From positions 124,001 through 188,000 of the forward strand of contig QUOL01000018.1 of NCBI GenBank assembly GCA_009761415.1: 64,000 nt of DNA. The letters are read 5' to 3'. The notes below the pieces were generated by a model. The model was given only the letters and a program-made list of their open reading frames with translations. It was not told the DNA's origin and made no database searches. This document shows positions 1-9,614 of the stretch, one piece after another. The position numbers and the translations under genes are program-made. Position 1 is the first letter of the stretch; each line of letters opens with the position of its first letter. This DNA comes from Sarcomyxa edulis. Taxonomy: Eukaryota; Basidiomycota; Agaricomycetes; Agaricales; Mycenaceae.

Positions 1-480
1 TACGTTCCACGCTCCATTTTCTATCTATGTATATGACGATGTGCCCGATTTTGAATACTATCCCTTCAAGTTCTCAAGTGATTTCTACACGGTATTCATG
101 ACTCACCCGCCTTTTGTATGAAAACCGAACTGGCATTCGCAACTTCAGGCACCGCCCCTCCCAGAAACTTTTCGATCGCATCGGCTACAACTTAGACTTT
201 CGTAGCGCACTGTCCTAAGCACATTGCTGCTATTTCAGACAACATCAAGATCCTCTTATTGTCAACAACGTTTTCAAGGATCTCACCCGCAGGAGCATGA
301 TATACGCGTTATTGTCTTTGAGCCGACATCTATTACCATATACGGAAGGACGTGTTCCGAGGCGTTCTGGTACCTAGCTACTTTGGTTCGTAATGTTCCT
401 GCAGAGACAATTGGCAAGTCGGAGCTTTAGCCACCTGCAGGGAATTCATCGGTACGAGAGAACCGAATGAAGTCTTTGTC
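1..480. other. no gene recognised
   Basis: Left edge of the window. The short open frames here show no family resemblance. Part of this stretch presumably belongs to the upstream region of the pheromone-like gene. I specifically looked for a seven-helix STE3-type receptor, which often sits next to such genes, and saw none. Confidence 0.5.
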
Positions 481-486
481 TAGAGA

Positions 487-494
487 GTATAAGA
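487..494 (+). promoter_or_regulatory. TATA-like element upstream of the pheromone-like gene
   Basis: The sequence gtataaga lies about 110 bp before the ATG at 601 and is followed by a pyrimidine-rich stretch. Its position fits a TATA element for a short, strongly expressed gene. This is inferred from sequence and position only. Confidence 0.4.
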
Positions 495-600
495 GGGCGT
501 CCAGTGAAACCACATTTCTGCAGCAGCTCCGATATTGCCCTCACTTCCGAGTCAAAGCAGCTTACCTCCTCTTCACCCTCACTCATCCTCATACTCATCA

Positions 601-729
601 ATGGATTCCTTCACAACCTTCACGACCTTCTTCTCCACCGCCCCAGCTGAGGATATCACCTCCTCGTCACCACCCGTAGACGAAGAATCGTCTGGTTCGG
701 GCAGCAACACGTACTGCGTCGTTGCTTAA
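601..729 (+). CDS. putative mating-type lipopeptide pheromone precursor
   Basis: This is a single-exon 42-residue frame. It starts MDSFTTFTTFF and ends NTYCVVA followed by TAA. The terminal Cys-Val-Val-Ala is a CaaX box, the signal for farnesylation, trimming and carboxymethylation. Basidiomycete mating pheromone precursors typically have an 'MDxFTT'-like start, an acidic Ser/Pro-rich middle and a CVxA end, and all three are present here. The acidic stretch around residues 28-31 (DEE) could hold the N-terminal processing site, leaving a mature peptide of roughly ten residues with a lipidated Cys. A TATA-like element lies about 110 bp upstream. No pheromone receptor is visible in the window, so it may lie to the left, or this may be a non-mating-type pheromone-like gene. 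The gene is too short for ordinary similarity searches, and the call rests on overall architecture. Confidence 0.72.
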   Translation: MDSFTTFTTFFSTAPAEDITSSSPPVDEESSGSGSNTYCVVA

Positions 730-1799
730 GCACCGCGTACTCTCGTACCATCCCCACTATATTATCCTTATCAACAAATAATCGTTTTACGTGAGTTTTG
801 GTTGATCTCAGCGCTTCGTTTCGCCCTCTGACACGTTCGGATGCAACAGGATTAGATGACACCGCATCTTCGCACTATTTCGACACCATCATCATATCAA
901 TTCGCATATTCGGGGAGTCTTCTGGAGAGGGATTTTTTAGCAGCAGGACCATTCGTTGCATTGTGCATTAGCTTTTTCTTCGTTCGACGTTTGTATTATT
1001 TTTACTGGATTGGAGGCACCCCCGGCGACATGAAATTCAAAAGGGACTTTTGAAACACATCATGACTTCGTCTGACTCAGTTACTTTTGATTGTGAACGT
1101 AGAAACGACATCTTGGACTGGTGACTTCAGCTCGATTTCAGCTATGAACTCCCGCCAGCGGCCCGTTCATCTTTAGTTCTCCTTTCCAACGTCAAGAGAA
1201 CATTGTCAATATACGCATGGCCCTATCTCTGAGAATGATCTACTTGTGGAAGTGTAAGTATCACAGACCCCCTGCACGTTGAGGTAGCTAACGAGGCTAC
1301 GAAGAGTCGTAGGAACAAGTCAACTGCGTCGAGCATCCAATAGAAGAAGGATGCCGAGCGCTCTCACTTGAATAAGATTCTGCGAAATCATGACTATCGA
1401 AGAAGGCTCAATGTTACGAGTCTGGACTCAATCAGTTCTCTGTACAAATCGATGTTTCCATCTCCAGATCAAGGAGTGATTTTGTCAGGATTGTGAGGAT
1501 ACTTCGACGCGTCTGGACGCGTTTTGATCATGTGATTGTGATTTGTCGAGAGCTCAGTCCTTTCGGAACACCGTTAAGACTATCAAGTTCCAGCCTATAC
1601 GACTAAAATATACGATTTCGGTGAAGAGTCATGTCAGATGATTAGATGGTAGAAACTCGCGTTGAACTTGCAAGAATGGTTTCGCAATTGGCGTGATTCG
1701 ATTGGAAGAAGCGGTCCCCGTGTTAAACCTTCAAACTCCGCTCCAATTCCCCGCCGACCATTCCGATCCGATCACTCCCAGCTCATCCCATATCCCGCC
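730..1799. other. intergenic, no gene recognised
   Basis: About 1 kb between the pheromone-like gene and SDH3. The open frames at 856-1053 and 1662-2003 are not supported: the first resembles nothing, and the second overlaps the SDH3 start and its first intron. The 5' UTR and promoter of SDH3 must lie in the right-hand part. A GACGCGT-rich patch at about 1505-1530 resembles one near 42625. Confidence 0.5.
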
Positions 1800-2571
1800 A
1801 TGATGTCCACCCGCGCCCTTGGTCTTGGACCTTCTCTCAGAAAAGCCGTATTTTCGCCCAACATTGGTATGTATCCTAGACGTTTTCCCATACTAATGAC
1901 CCCCTGTTTACACCGCAATGTCCATAGTCAGGAATCAGGTTGCGCTCCGAACTCTGGTTCTCAAACGGTGGGCTCGAAGAAATTACATCACTACCAGCAC
2001 TAACGCAGACCCAAAAACAGATCTATCCAAACTACATCCCTCCCACCAGCAGCATCCGTGGAAATCCTAAACAAACAACGATTACTCCGCCCTTCCAGCC
2101 CTCATTTCACCATCTACCAGCCCCAACTGACATGGGTTGCCTCCATCGCTAATCGTGTGACGGGAGCAGGTCTCAGTGCCCGTTCGTCTTGGTTATATCT
2201 ACAGATTTCGAACTTTGCTAACGATCTATCGGATAGTCCTGTATGGTTTCTCCATTGCATATCTCATCGCCCCAGGTATCTTCGACAGCGTCCACGTCGT
2301 AGAATTCGTCAGCAGTGTCCCTGAGGTCGTGAAATATGCTGGGAAACTTATCTTGGCCGCACCATTCGCCTTCCACAGTCTCAACGGCTTGAGACATCTG
2401 GCTTGGGATATGGGAAAATGTACGTCGCCGTAGTCCTTGCCTCTACCTAAGAACGTCAAGATTGATATCCTACATTCATCGACAGTCATGACCGTGAAAG
2501 GAGCTTATGTCACAGGTTACGCTGTATTGGCGGGTACCGCTGTGTCTACCGTCGGATTGTTGTTGATGTAG
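1800..2571 (+). CDS. SDH3: succinate dehydrogenase cytochrome b560 subunit (SDH3/SDHC)
   Basis: This is a membrane anchor subunit of mitochondrial complex II, which binds heme b and ubiquinone. Exons 1800-1866, 1928-1967, 2021-2181, 2237-2419 and 2486-2571 join in phase to 178 residues. The N-terminus is rich in Arg/Leu/Ser, as expected of a mitochondrial presequence. The family signature follows: [16 protein letters not shown], then SIANRVTG. Hydrophobic helices come next, and the conserved [15 protein letters not shown] carries the heme-ligand His region. Intron 2 (1968-2020) uses a weak gtgggc donor, but it is needed to move from the presequence frame to the conserved frame. It has a CTAAC branch site about 20 bp before its end. 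Damaged partial copies lie at about 4670 and 6275, so this is the intact parent or the only surviving copy. Confidence 0.93.
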
Positions 2572-2779
2572 ACCCTTGCAATCGTCTTCTATTTCTTCGG
2601 ATGAGGTGTATTATATGACAGGAAACTCCTTCGTGATGCTGATATGGTGGAATCACCGTCATTGGTTGAATTCGTCTGGTATGTGGTGGTCCCCTCGAAA
2701 TGTTCTTTAGGTTTCCGTGCTCGTCAAGCCCGTATTCTTCGATTGAGTGTCTCATTCAACGTCATCTATCTCCTATTCT

Positions 2780-3060
2780 ACAGCACTGATCTCCTCCTGA
2801 TTCGTAGACATATCTAAGTCCTGCCCGAGAACATCACGGTTATCGGCAATCCCGAAGCCACGATGAAACCACGATGCAATCCACAACCTCAGAACCCTCA
2901 TCCAGCAGGCATGAATCCATGAAGTTCGCTCCGTACTAAAGCGCCTTGTCGTGGCTTGTTGCTTTCTCTATGCGAGCCCCGCACGGACGCGTTGCTCGAG
3001 TAGGATGAGGGTTTTTTGTTTTATCTCTAGATTCTTTACGATCCTTATGTAGTGGCATCC
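2780..3060 (+). repeat. SDH3 3'-flank segment shared with other loci
   Basis: The segment from about 2787, including 'ggcaatcccgaagccacga' at about 2854, recurs almost unchanged at about 6600-6800. It recurs more diverged at about 46840-47000. It lies directly downstream of SDH3 and has no credible open frame. It is the left copy of a dispersed family described under the entries at 6600 and 46790. Confidence 0.65.
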
Positions 3061-3159
3061 TCCTTCAAAGGCAACCCTTTCAATGTATGCTGGTTGAGTA
3101 GTTCAGTTTGGATTTGACTCAAATCGACATGAGTTCCATGTAGGGGCCGAGCATAGCTA

Positions 3160-3453
3160 TAATCGTGGTCACATGCGTCGAGTACTTGAGACGAGCGGCC
3201 ATAGCTTGTTTCACTGACGCAGTCTGGACACAGTGTCTACCCCAGTACTCTTTGACAGAACACGTCAGCCTTCCTCTTCCTCATTCTGACTACTGCTATC
3301 AACAACGATCCCGACTCGACGAGGAAGTTTGTCTGCGCTGACAGCGCTGAGGCGGCGGTTTGCTTCGTATGTGAACCATTCCTCATGGTGAGAGTTTGAG
3401 ACTACAGTGTGCAAGAACTTCAGGAGCCAGCTAATCGCGAGCTAATCTGGTAG
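3160..3453 (+). repeat. 5' leader of kinase-like copy 1, duplicated at 4826-5102
   Basis: The stretch from 'aatcgtggtcacatgc' (about 3163) to the splice acceptor at 3453 is matched nearly base for base by 4826-5102. It contains what looks like a coding exon ending at 3366 before a gtatgt donor. In the frame that joins the main exon, that exon reads ...TRRGSLSALTALRRRFA-S. No ATG is visible in this frame, so the true start is unresolved. It could lie in an earlier small exon. Confidence 0.55.
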
Positions 3454-4519
3454 TGACCCGTACACTCCCGGTGCCACTCTTGAACTGCTTTTCAGACCAG
3501 AAGGCACCCCTCCGCCTTTGCCATTAACAGTGAAGATCGTTAAACCATTTCTTCCCTTCACTTCGGCTGTTACCTTACTGGTGCGGCCTTGCAACTACAT
3601 ACCTCATCTCCCTGCCCAGTTCGTCGTCAAACTTGGTGACCGTAGGTTTGGAAATCGATCTCCTCAGCACCCAAATCTTCTTTGGAACCCCAATGTCGAA
3701 CGCTCTCTCTATCAAGGTGTTCGCGAGCTTCTCTCAGGTACACGCCCCAATTATTTTCCGAAAATTGGCCTCGTCTCCGAAAAAGAATATGATTATGATG
3801 ACTGGGCTGATTGGATGTGGGAAATCAATTGTTGGGAAATCAAGGACGAAAATCACAAAAGGGAGGTTAATGCGTATCGACACCTCTTATCTTTACAAGG
3901 GACTTCAATTCCACGCCTCTATGGGACGGCTCAGCTTTCCATTGCTCCTCCAGGAAGGCTTCCCTTACACACAGTCACGGATGTCGTCGATGGCATAATA
4001 ATGGAGTATATTCCCGGAACAACTCTGGAAGAACTTCAGGTTGGTCGTGATGTATCCCCAGCTCTGGCCGAGGAGATATCACAGAAAACTCTCCGAGTCA
4101 TGCGCCAGGTCCGCGACTTGGATACTATCCACGGTGACGTGCGCTTGGGGAATATACTTCTGCGCGGATGGCCGAATGTTGATCCCGAACCTGTGCTCAT
4201 TGACTTTGGGTTTTCACACATTCGACCTCCCGATGGTCGTGGCTGGGTACCAGGGCGAGAGGTCAACTTCCTGCGGGTGCTCTTGCACAAACCAGAAGTT
4301 GGTCTTCCTTGGCATAAAACCGTCTCTCCCTTCGCCCAAGAAGTACTTGAAGAATACGCCGCAGCTCTTGGATATGAGTTCAAGAACAAGCAAATAGAAG
4401 ATCTGCCAGACCGAGATGCCCTCTATGAGCGAGTACCGGGTACCGAGGGAAAGAAGGGGCGTGCATTACAGTGGAGGGTTAAGGCGGGCGTTAGGACTCG
4501 CCAACACATGGACGATTGA
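3454..4519 (+). CDS. fungal protein-kinase-like protein, copy 1 (5' end unresolved)
   Basis: The main exon begins after an acceptor at 3453 and reads DPYTPGATLELLF, continuing open to TGA at 4519 (about 354 residues). The kinase-like core is visible. HGDVRLGN matches the catalytic loop HxDxxxxN, with Asp as presumed base. LIDFGF matches the metal-binding DFG. VDGIIMEYIPGTTLEEL matches the hinge region. A clear glycine-rich loop and a VAxK lysine are not obvious, as is common in the fungal kinase-like/APH-related families found in large numbers in mushrooms. The substrate is unknown. The gene is tandemly duplicated at 5103-6306, and an SDH3 fragment lies between the copies. Function beyond 'kinase-like' is not claimed. 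Confidence 0.75.
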
Positions 4520-4664
4520 GTATCTCGTTTGTGTTCGTGTTCGTTAGTTCTACCTGCGCATTAGTTGACAGTATAACAGGGGCATCCTACTGTAGAGGTA
4601 CTACTTATTTCCTTCAATGTCTCCCCATGTGGCATCCCGAGTCCACCTTGAGATGTCTCTCTGA

Positions 4665-4820
4665 TATTGCAATCTTCTTATTGTTTACCTGATTTGCTGA
4701 TAAGATATCAATTCACCACCAACACTAACGCACATATTTTATGTTGTAAAATCGGTTTCCCAGCAGCCACGCGCATCCGTAACAAAGAACGATTAAGCAC
4801 TCAGCACTTCCAGCATAGAT
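4665..4820 (+). pseudogene. SDH3 relic 1 between the kinase-like copies
   Basis: The stretch 'caccaacactaacgcac' and then 'cagcagccacgcgcatccgtaac...aacgatta' aligns with the intron 2/exon 3 boundary region of intact SDH3 (about 1985-2080). The similarity stops at about 4815, where the kinase leader repeat begins. Only about 130 bp survive, with indels and no usable frame. This is a truncated duplicate. Confidence 0.6.
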
Positions 4821-5102
4821 CTATAGAATCGTGGTCACATGCATCGAGTACTTGCGAGCGGCCATAATTCATGGACACTGGACACAAGTCTTCTTCGACA
4901 GAACACACGCCAGCCTTCCTCTTCCTCATTCTGAACACTGCTATCAACAACGATCCCGACTCGACGAGGAAGTCTGTCTGCGCTGACAGCGCTGAGGCGG
5001 CAGTTTGCTTCGTATGTGAACCATTCTTCATGGTGAGAGTTTGAGACTACAGTATGCAAGAACCTCAGGAGCCAGCTACTTAATTGCGAATGTATCTTGT
5101 AG

Positions 5103-6306
5103 TGACCCGTACACTCCCGGTGCCACTCTTGAACTGCTTTTCAAACCAGAAGGCACCCCTCCGCCTTTGCCATTAACAGTGAAGATCATTAAACCATTTC
5201 TCCCCTTCACGTCAGCCATCGCTTTGCTTGTGGAACCTTATAGCAGCACTCCTCATCTCCCGGCCCAGTTCGTCGTCAAACTTGGTGACCGTAGATTTGG
5301 AAATCGAGCTCCTCAGCGCCCAGAACTTCTCTGGACTCCCACCGTTGAACCCTCTCTTTATGAAGGTGTTCGTGAGCTACTTTCGGGCACACGTCCCAAT
5401 TTCTTCAAAAAGATTGGCCCCATCTCCAAAGAAGAACCCGAGTTTGATTTCTGGCCTAATTGGATGTGGGAAATCAGTTGCTGGCAAATCAAGGACGAAA
5501 ATTACAAAAGGGAGATCAAGGTGTACCGACACCTTGTATCCTTACATGGGACTTCAATTCCACGTCTCTATGGGACGGCTCAGCTTTCCATCGCTCCCCC
5601 GGGGAGGCCTCCCTTACACGCAGTTACGGATGTCGTCGATGGCATAGTGCTGGAGTATATTCCGGGACCGACTCTGGAAGAACTCCAAGTCGGTCGCGAT
5701 GTACCTCCCACCCTCGCCGAGGAGGTATCCCAGAAAGCTCTCCGAGTCATGCGCCAAGTGCGCGATTTGGATACGATCCACGGTGACGTGCGCTTAGGTA
5801 ACATCCTTTTGCGCGGATGGCCGAGTTCTGCTCCCGAACCTGTGCTCATTGACTTCGGGTTCGCGCACATTCGGCCTCCCGATGGTAGTGGATGGGTACC
5901 GGGGCGAGAGGTCAATTTCCTGCGGACGCTCTTGCACAGACCGGAGCTCGGTCTTTCGTGGCATCCAGTTGTGTCCCCCATGGCCCAAGAAGCACGTGAA
6001 CGCACCGCTGCAGCTCTTGGGTATGAGTTTAAGAATCAGGAAATAGAGGATATGCCCGATCGAGATGCGTTATTTGAGCGAGTACCTGGTACCGAGGGAA
6101 GGAAGGAGCATGCATTGCAATGGAGGGTTAAGGCGGGTGTTAGGACTCGTCAACACGCTGACGATTGGGTATCTCGTTCGTCGATGATACCTGATGCCTG
6201 CCCCCCCCCATGTGCCATCCCGGGCCACCTTGTGATGCCTTTCTGCTATGTATTTATCTGTTTGGCGCTTTCTTCATTTGCTGATAAGATATTGGTTCAC
6301 GACTAG
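5103..6306 (+). CDS. fungal protein-kinase-like protein, copy 2 (5' end unresolved, stop lost)
   Basis: This is a close tandem paralogue of the 3454-4519 gene, with the same DPYTPGATLELLF opening after an acceptor at 5102. It keeps the HGDVRLGN loop and LIDFGF, so the catalytic residues are preserved. Where copy 1 ends HMDD-stop, copy 2 has TGG in place of TGA and reads on for about 46 residues to a stop at 6304-6306. The extension passes a run of nine or ten C residues near 6200 and then enters the SDH3-like relic, so it is not ancestral coding sequence. The body looks maintained under coding constraint, since differences from copy 1 are mostly substitutions with no frame breaks. The first exon probably ends at 5011, by comparison with copy 1. 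Confidence 0.72.
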
Positions 6307-6620
6307 CACTAACGCTAACTTGCTCACAAGAACAGATCTAATTCAAATGACGTCCATCAGCCACAGCCGTACAGATTACAAAAACGTAACGAGTACTCCC
6401 CCTTTCCAGCCCTCATGTCACTATCTACCAACCCCAATTTCATTGGTAGCCTCCATCGCTAATCCTGTGACGGGAGCAGGTCTCAGCCCCCGTTCGTCTT
6501 GACTATCGTCTCAATGTTCTTTCGGTCACCATGATCGTCAAGCCCGTATTCTCGATTGAGTGCATCATTTAACGCCATCTGTATTCTTCTATTCTACAGC
6601 AGTGATCTTACCGTGACTAA
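6275..6620 (+). pseudogene. SDH3 relic 2, internally deleted
   Basis: From 'gctgataagatattggttcacgactagcactaacgc' the sequence follows SDH3 intron 2 and exon 3. A frame still reads LVASIANPVTGAGLS, matching intact SDH3 [12 protein letters not shown], up to about 6500. It then jumps directly to SDH3 3' flanking sequence: 'gtcaagcccgtattctcgattgagtg' matches about 2715-2745. The transmembrane exons 4 and 5 are missing. It is a deletion derivative that cannot make an anchor subunit. Confidence 0.7.
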
Positions 6621-7470
6621 TAGACATGCCTGGGTCAAGCTCGGAAACATTAGACCACGGGCAATCCCGAAGCCACGATGAAGCCACGATGCATTCCACT
6701 ATATATCTACGGCAGCGTTCATCTTGTCTCTTCAGACCCTCAGGCAGCAGACGTGAAGCCACAACCTTCGCTCCGTACGAAAACGCCTAGTCGTTTGTAT
6801 TCGCGAATGGGTCCGTTGCTCTCTCTCCAGACGTGCCCTCGGAACCTTGTAGTTACGAGGAGCTTATGACGGCAAACTACCTCATATCACTCCACATCGT
6901 TCTCCGCCCCTTATTGGTGTTTATTGGCGTCCTTTTGGATGCTGGGATCGGCTGTGCACGGCCTTTCTTTTCGAGGTCTTCGGAGCTTTGCTTCAATGCC
7001 CGTCCCTATAAACGCCTGCAGACTTCAGTCACGTAGTTGATTGCATAGTTCTGTCCTGTTGGGGCCAGGCTCCGACCATCACCTCTATCATCACCATTAG
7101 ACAGAGGCCTACTATTTCGAAGGCAGGTATCAGTCTCTGCCTTTGATTTGAAGTTTCGCACTTCAGTAGGCGTGCGGTGCTATTGCACTTCTGTCCCTGC
7201 GGAGATTCGGGGGTGATGGGCTAGGGCTTGCGAGGGCAGCGAAGCATTAGCACCAAGAAGGGCGATCTCGATGAGGAGATGATACGGTTCGTAGCCTTTT
7301 GAATTGTGGCTTGCCTCTCGATGATGCAAAACCTTAGCTCCTTGAGCTGTCATGGTCTTTGCGTTTGCTGCAGTCCTTTGGGCCTGGGTCCAATTTTTGG
7401 CCACCTCAAAATACCTCTTCGCGAGGCTGACTGATTTTGAGTCTTCATTTGATCTTCATTTCAAAGTCTT
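6620..7470. repeat. degenerate dispersed repeat, copy A
   Basis: The stretch aligns with 46790-47670 over most of its length in scattered blocks. Examples are 'gcagcagacgtgaagc', 'ttgctctctc', 'cgccccttattg..gtttattggcgtc', 'gaaggcaggta', 'tttgcgtt.gctgca' and 'cctcttcg.gaggc'. Its left part also matches the SDH3 3' flank at 2850-3000. No coherent open frame survives. It may be an old non-coding element or the relic of a duplicated gene neighbourhood. Confidence 0.6.
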
Positions 7471-7886
7471 TAAAGCGACATGCTTTCATCAAGCTCATTC
7501 AGTGTTTAGTTAGGGCCTCTGCTTCAACGTGTATCTGGCCATTCATGTTCATGCCAATTTGTTTTGTTTGTACCTCAAGATGCGCTATTCTGATAATCTG
7601 ATCTTATCAGAAACTTATGTAAATCGAAGCTGAACACGTTGTCAGGTACCTTGGTCCAACCTTCGGATCCTTCAGGTTCAGACTTATCGCACTCGATATT
7701 TGCTCGATATCGACCATTTTCATTCCGATTTCCAATCGGATTGAGCAGTCACATAACTTCTTGAGAACTTCTATGTGATGCTGCCGTTGGCAGTGCCAGT
7801 TTTGACAAATGCGAATGGTGCGTCGATTTAGATGCGTCCTAACTCTCAAATCTCACAGGGTTGATTTTCTTCATCAGTTTCTGAAG
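7470..7886. other. promoter and likely first exon of the F-box gene
   Basis: No independent gene is visible. A small ATG exon near 7808-7850 plus an intron ending at the acceptor 7886 probably provides the start of the next gene. The phase suggests a codon split as C|TC before CCAGAG, which would give the usual LPEL start of an F-box. I could not fix the exact exon. Confidence 0.4.
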
Positions 7887-9015
7887 TCCCAGAGTTGGTC
7901 GATATGATAATTGACCACCTCCATAACGACAAAGCATCTCTTGCTACTTGCAGTCTAGTTTGCAAGGAATGGTTACCATCGAGCCGCTATCACCTCTTTT
8001 CAGAGGTTGTCCTTAGGCCAAATTTCAATGTTGAATCATTTGCGGCGCTTTTAGATTCATATCCCACCGACTTACCATCCTACGTCCGCTCACTCGTAAT
8101 AGAGCTTATCGGCTGGGACGAAAGTTATACGTGGATTCCGTATCTCCAGTTCTTCGTTTCTATCAGATCACTTCATCTGTCCTATGCCTCCTGGGACATT
8201 CTCACAGACGAGTCAAAGACTGTATTGATCTCTGCATTCCAATTTCTCACATCTATAACACTCTTCCGTGTCAATTTTACGACGTTCGCAGAACTCGCTG
8301 CCTTGTTATCCGCATATCCGTTGACCAGCATATCTCTCCACCATGTTCGTTGGGCTTCGCACAATCCTTCGGACACATATACACTCCCGCGATCTCTTCG
8401 CAATCTCACACTAGCGGTCTGCGAGAAGCAACACATCTTATCCAAGTCTCTGACACATTCATCATTCGAGTCGGTCGACGTCCAAAACGTGTGCATGAAC
8501 GATATTACATGGGGGGAGGTACCGTTCATCGCGACTTTCCTGAACAATATTGGACCCTACTTGCAGGAACTCCAACTCGCCTGTAAAGACCGTGAAGCCG
8601 AAAGTATGTCCGTTGCCCAAACTTCGTTTTCTATGGTTCTAAAAACAGATGTGGAGCAGGTACTCTTGCTCACGAAGTTGATTTGAGTTGCAATACTGGA
8701 TTACGGTGCATCCGTTTCAAAGTCGCACAACTAGATGACGGGAGACCCCGCGATGTGTTGTGGATATCGACCGTACTCTCTAAATCTGCCTTTTTCGAGG
8801 TGGAGATGGTGGAAATCATCGCATCTGGATACTCCATCTATTTTATGGATTGGGATCCGTTATCATCACTTTTTGCTAGAAAGGACCTCTCTCATTTGCC
8901 TAGGCTGAAAGTCAGTGTGTACGGACCGGTACAGAGTTGGGCAGAGAGTTTGATCAGACGCAGACTGTCGGTTTGCAGTGCACGCGGAATCTTGGAAGTC
9001 TCAATAGCTCCTTGA
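7887..9015 (+). CDS. F-box protein (5' exon unresolved)
   Basis: The exon begins after an acceptor at 7886 and reads (L)PELVDMIIDHL, followed by SLVCKEWLPSSRYHLF. That is a classic F-box, which binds SKP1 in SCF ubiquitin ligases. The rest is a leucine-rich, LRR-like substrate-recognition region. The intron 8604-8659 (56 bp, gtatgt...gcag) joins AGT across the junction and restores an open frame to the stop at 9013-9015. The coding part seen is about 357 residues. The first in-frame ATG in this exon is at 7901, but starting there would cut the F-box, so the real start is in an upstream exon. The substrate is unknown. It belongs to the large, fast-evolving F-box families of mushrooms. Confidence 0.75.
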
Positions 9016-9614
9016 TTTATATTTATTATTCTGCTTTCTATGTGAATATGGAGTATGGAGTTGTTATTGCCAAGTTATTGCCGATTGTTATATCTACCCT
9101 TTTGGTCAGCTATTTGTTTTCCTTGTACCTTCGTTGAAAGGACTGAAGTCCAATGTAGAAATTGATGACCCAGTGCCGCCACGAATGCGCCACACTAGCA
9201 ATACAAAGTGACTTTCTCTCGAGATATTGTAGACGCAATCCGACCCAATGAGTTGATTCAAGAAAATAGCATAAATACAAGCAAAATGAAAGCCTACATA
9301 GCACAGCAGCAAGGAAGATTTGGTGGTCGTCAAGTAATTTCGTAAGAATCGTGAAATAGATGTTTGTTTTGTTATGCGTGTGTGGTGAGAAGAACGGCGA
9401 GTTATCCACATGGAGGACGTTGACTACGAATGCAGGTATAGGTAGGAGAAGGAGAGCAAAGAGATAGTTTCGCGAAATTTCCAGGGAGAATTGTTACGAG
9501 TCGGGAATCAAATGAGCGTCGATGATGAGAAGCCGGATGAGAAGGACCTAGGGTGAAGAGCACGAGACAAGCAGAAAAAAGGCAAACGAGTTCGAACGGT
9601 GCGACACGGTAATA
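9016..9614. other. convergent 3' intergenic region
   Basis: AT-rich 3' untranslated sequence between the F-box gene (plus) and the SAM-domain gene (minus). Nothing else is recognised here. The open frames on the minus strand at 9106-9411 are not convincing. Confidence 0.5.

Noticed and set aside
224..862. Other open frames overlapping the pheromone-like gene (224-430, 467-679, 656-862 minus)
   Set aside because: No family features. They overlap or shadow the CaaX frame and have random-looking composition.
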